DNA from: Chloroflexota bacterium
GTDB taxonomy: Bacteria; Chloroflexota; Dehalococcoidia; Tepidiformales; Tepidiformaceae
NCBI GenBank assembly: GCA_026705605.1
Contig: JAPPAK010000002.1
Location: 1 to 64,000 of the forward strand
Reading direction: 5' to 3'
Length of the DNA: 64,000 bases
The notes under the pieces are model-generated. The model saw nothing but the letters and a program-made list of their open reading frames with translations. It searched no databases and was not told where the DNA came from. The position numbers and the translations under genes are program-made. This document shows positions 63,214 through 64,000 of this stretch, piece by piece (position 1 is the stretch's first letter; each line of letters opens with the position of its first letter).

Positions 63214-64000
63214 ATGACCACCGACCAGTTCACCGAGATCGACGGCTTCGAGCTTCGCTACCGCCTCTATGGCAGCGACGATGCTCCCCTCGCCGTCATC
63301 GGCCACGGCATCTTCGCCTCCCTCGACCAGTACGCGGATCGCCCCGAAGCCCTCGACGTCCTCGCCGGACGCTACCGCATCCTCCTCTACGACGCCCGCG
63401 GCCACGGCGAGTCCGAGGGTCCCGAGAACCCCGACGGCTACTCCTGGCAGCAGCTCGGCGAAGAGATGCTCGCCCTCGCCGCCTTCGCCGGCGAAGAACG
63501 CCCCATCCTCGGCGGCGCCTCCATGAGCGCCAACGCCGCCCTCTGGTGCGCCCTTGAGCGCCCCGAAGCGGTGCGCGCGCTCGTGCTCATCGCCCCCCCG
63601 CCCCTCGGCCCCCGCGAGTTGCGCGAGGAATCCGAGACCCAGGCCCTCCAGATGCTCGCCACCCTCGCCACCGCCGTCGAGTCCTTCGGCCTCTCCGGCA
63701 CCGCCGACATGGCCGCCAACATGCCCGCCTTCACCGCCTCCGCCGGCGAGGGGGGCACCGAGATCCTGCGCTCCCAGAACCCCCGCACCATCGTCCCCAT
63801 CATCCGCGGCCTGCACGAGCACACCCCCCGCGCCGCAACCGAATACGCCGCCATCAAGGCGCCCGTTGCCGTCTTCGCCCACCCGGACGACGCCCTCCAC
63901 CCCCTCCGCTCCGCCAACCTCCTCGCCGAGCACATCCCCGATTGCCGCCTCCACGTCGGCCCCGAGCGTGACTACTGGCAGAACCACCCCGACGAGCTCG
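63214..64000 (+). CDS. Alpha/beta-hydrolase, truncated by the right edge
   Basis: At least 262 aa; the frame is open to the end of the window. Oxyanion region VIGHGIFASLDQYADRP, then YDARGHGESEGPENPDG, the nucleophile elbow GGASMSANAAL (Ser kept, GxSxS rather than GxSxG), and an acidic residue in VFAHPDDALHP. The His near the C-terminus is not yet reached or is in the last residues. It resembles 3-oxoadipate enol-lactonase-like hydrolases. A TACGGC hexamer near 63199 is a weak -10 candidate. Confidence 0.85.
   Translation, partial: MTTDQFTEIDGFELRYRLYGSDDAPLAVIGHGIFASLDQYADRPEALDVLAGRYRILLYDARGHGESEGPENPDGYSWQQLGEEMLALAAFAGEERPILGGASMSANAALWCALERPEAVRALVLIAPPPLGPRELREESETQALQMLATLATAVESFGLSGTADMAANMPAFTASAGEGGTEILRSQNPRTIVPIIRGLHEHTPRAATEYAAIKAPVAVFAHPDDALHPLRSANLLAEHIPDCRLHVGPERDYWQNHPDEL

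Overview
The window is very GC-rich, gene-dense bacterial chromosome with short gaps, many 1-14 nt overlaps and frequent GTG/TTG starts. The gene mix (an rrn operon of 16S-Ile-Ala-23S order, a baseplate-J-like membrane protein between alaS and ruvX, an aroKB fusion, many flavin/F420-type luciferase-fold oxidoreductases, CaiB/BaiF CoA-transferases, tandem cyclases, leaderless promoters) suggests a Chloroflexota member, perhaps near Tepidiforma/Dehalococcoidia. This is a judgement from gene content and overall impression, not a measured phylogeny.

Layout. 1-4205: rrn operon on the minus strand, with a canonical promoter, a boxA-like leader and a recognisable 16S processing stem. 4231-7987 (minus): dprA, a CorC/TlyC-type protein and a GlmU-like protein whose uridylyltransferase signature is destroyed. 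8051-29808 (plus): a long housekeeping run with alaS, ruvX, mltG, most of the shikimate pathway (aroE, aroC, aroKB, aroQ), tgt, topA, xer recombinase, Xaa-Pro peptidase, efp, xseA/xseB and several small proteins. 29864-45373: accessory metabolism (RraA-like, dehydrogenases, LLM oxidoreductase, ArsR/SRPBCC pair, halogenase-like flavoprotein, MOSC, a frameshifted kinase-fold gene, nadA behind a perfect palindrome, an MFS carrier, a pair of CaiB/BaiF CoA-transferases) ending in a NaChBac-type voltage-gated channel. 45464-46857: a Kv-like channel translationally coupled to a peroxiredoxin-like selenoprotein. 46923-51006: an LLM oxidoreductase, a lipoprotein metalloprotease and a tandemly duplicated cyclase gene with heptanucleotide repeats. 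51076-54525: a single-chain acyl-CoA carboxylase. 54532-57696: the Anbu (bacterial proteasome homologue) operon with alpha-E and circularly permuted ATP-grasp partners. 57785-64000: flavoprotein, thiolase-like/DUF35 pair, phosphoesterase, second MOSC, arylamine N-acetyltransferase and a truncated alpha/beta hydrolase.

The strongest unusual signal is at 46204-46857 (minus). Two apparent short ORFs lie in one frame and are separated only by a TGA that falls exactly on the peroxidatic cysteine codon of the peroxiredoxin-like W-C-P-x-C motif. A hairpin with a GGU-containing loop follows, much like the E. coli fdhF SECIS. I read this as a selenocysteine codon. No selA/selB/selD/selC is visible in this window, so the machinery must lie elsewhere. 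The second system of note is the Anbu operon, whose first gene and divergent neighbour both start 6 nt after an identical TAGAGT hexamer.

No CRISPR array, insertion sequence, prophage or riboswitch was recognised. No stretch longer than 300 bases is without a gene.
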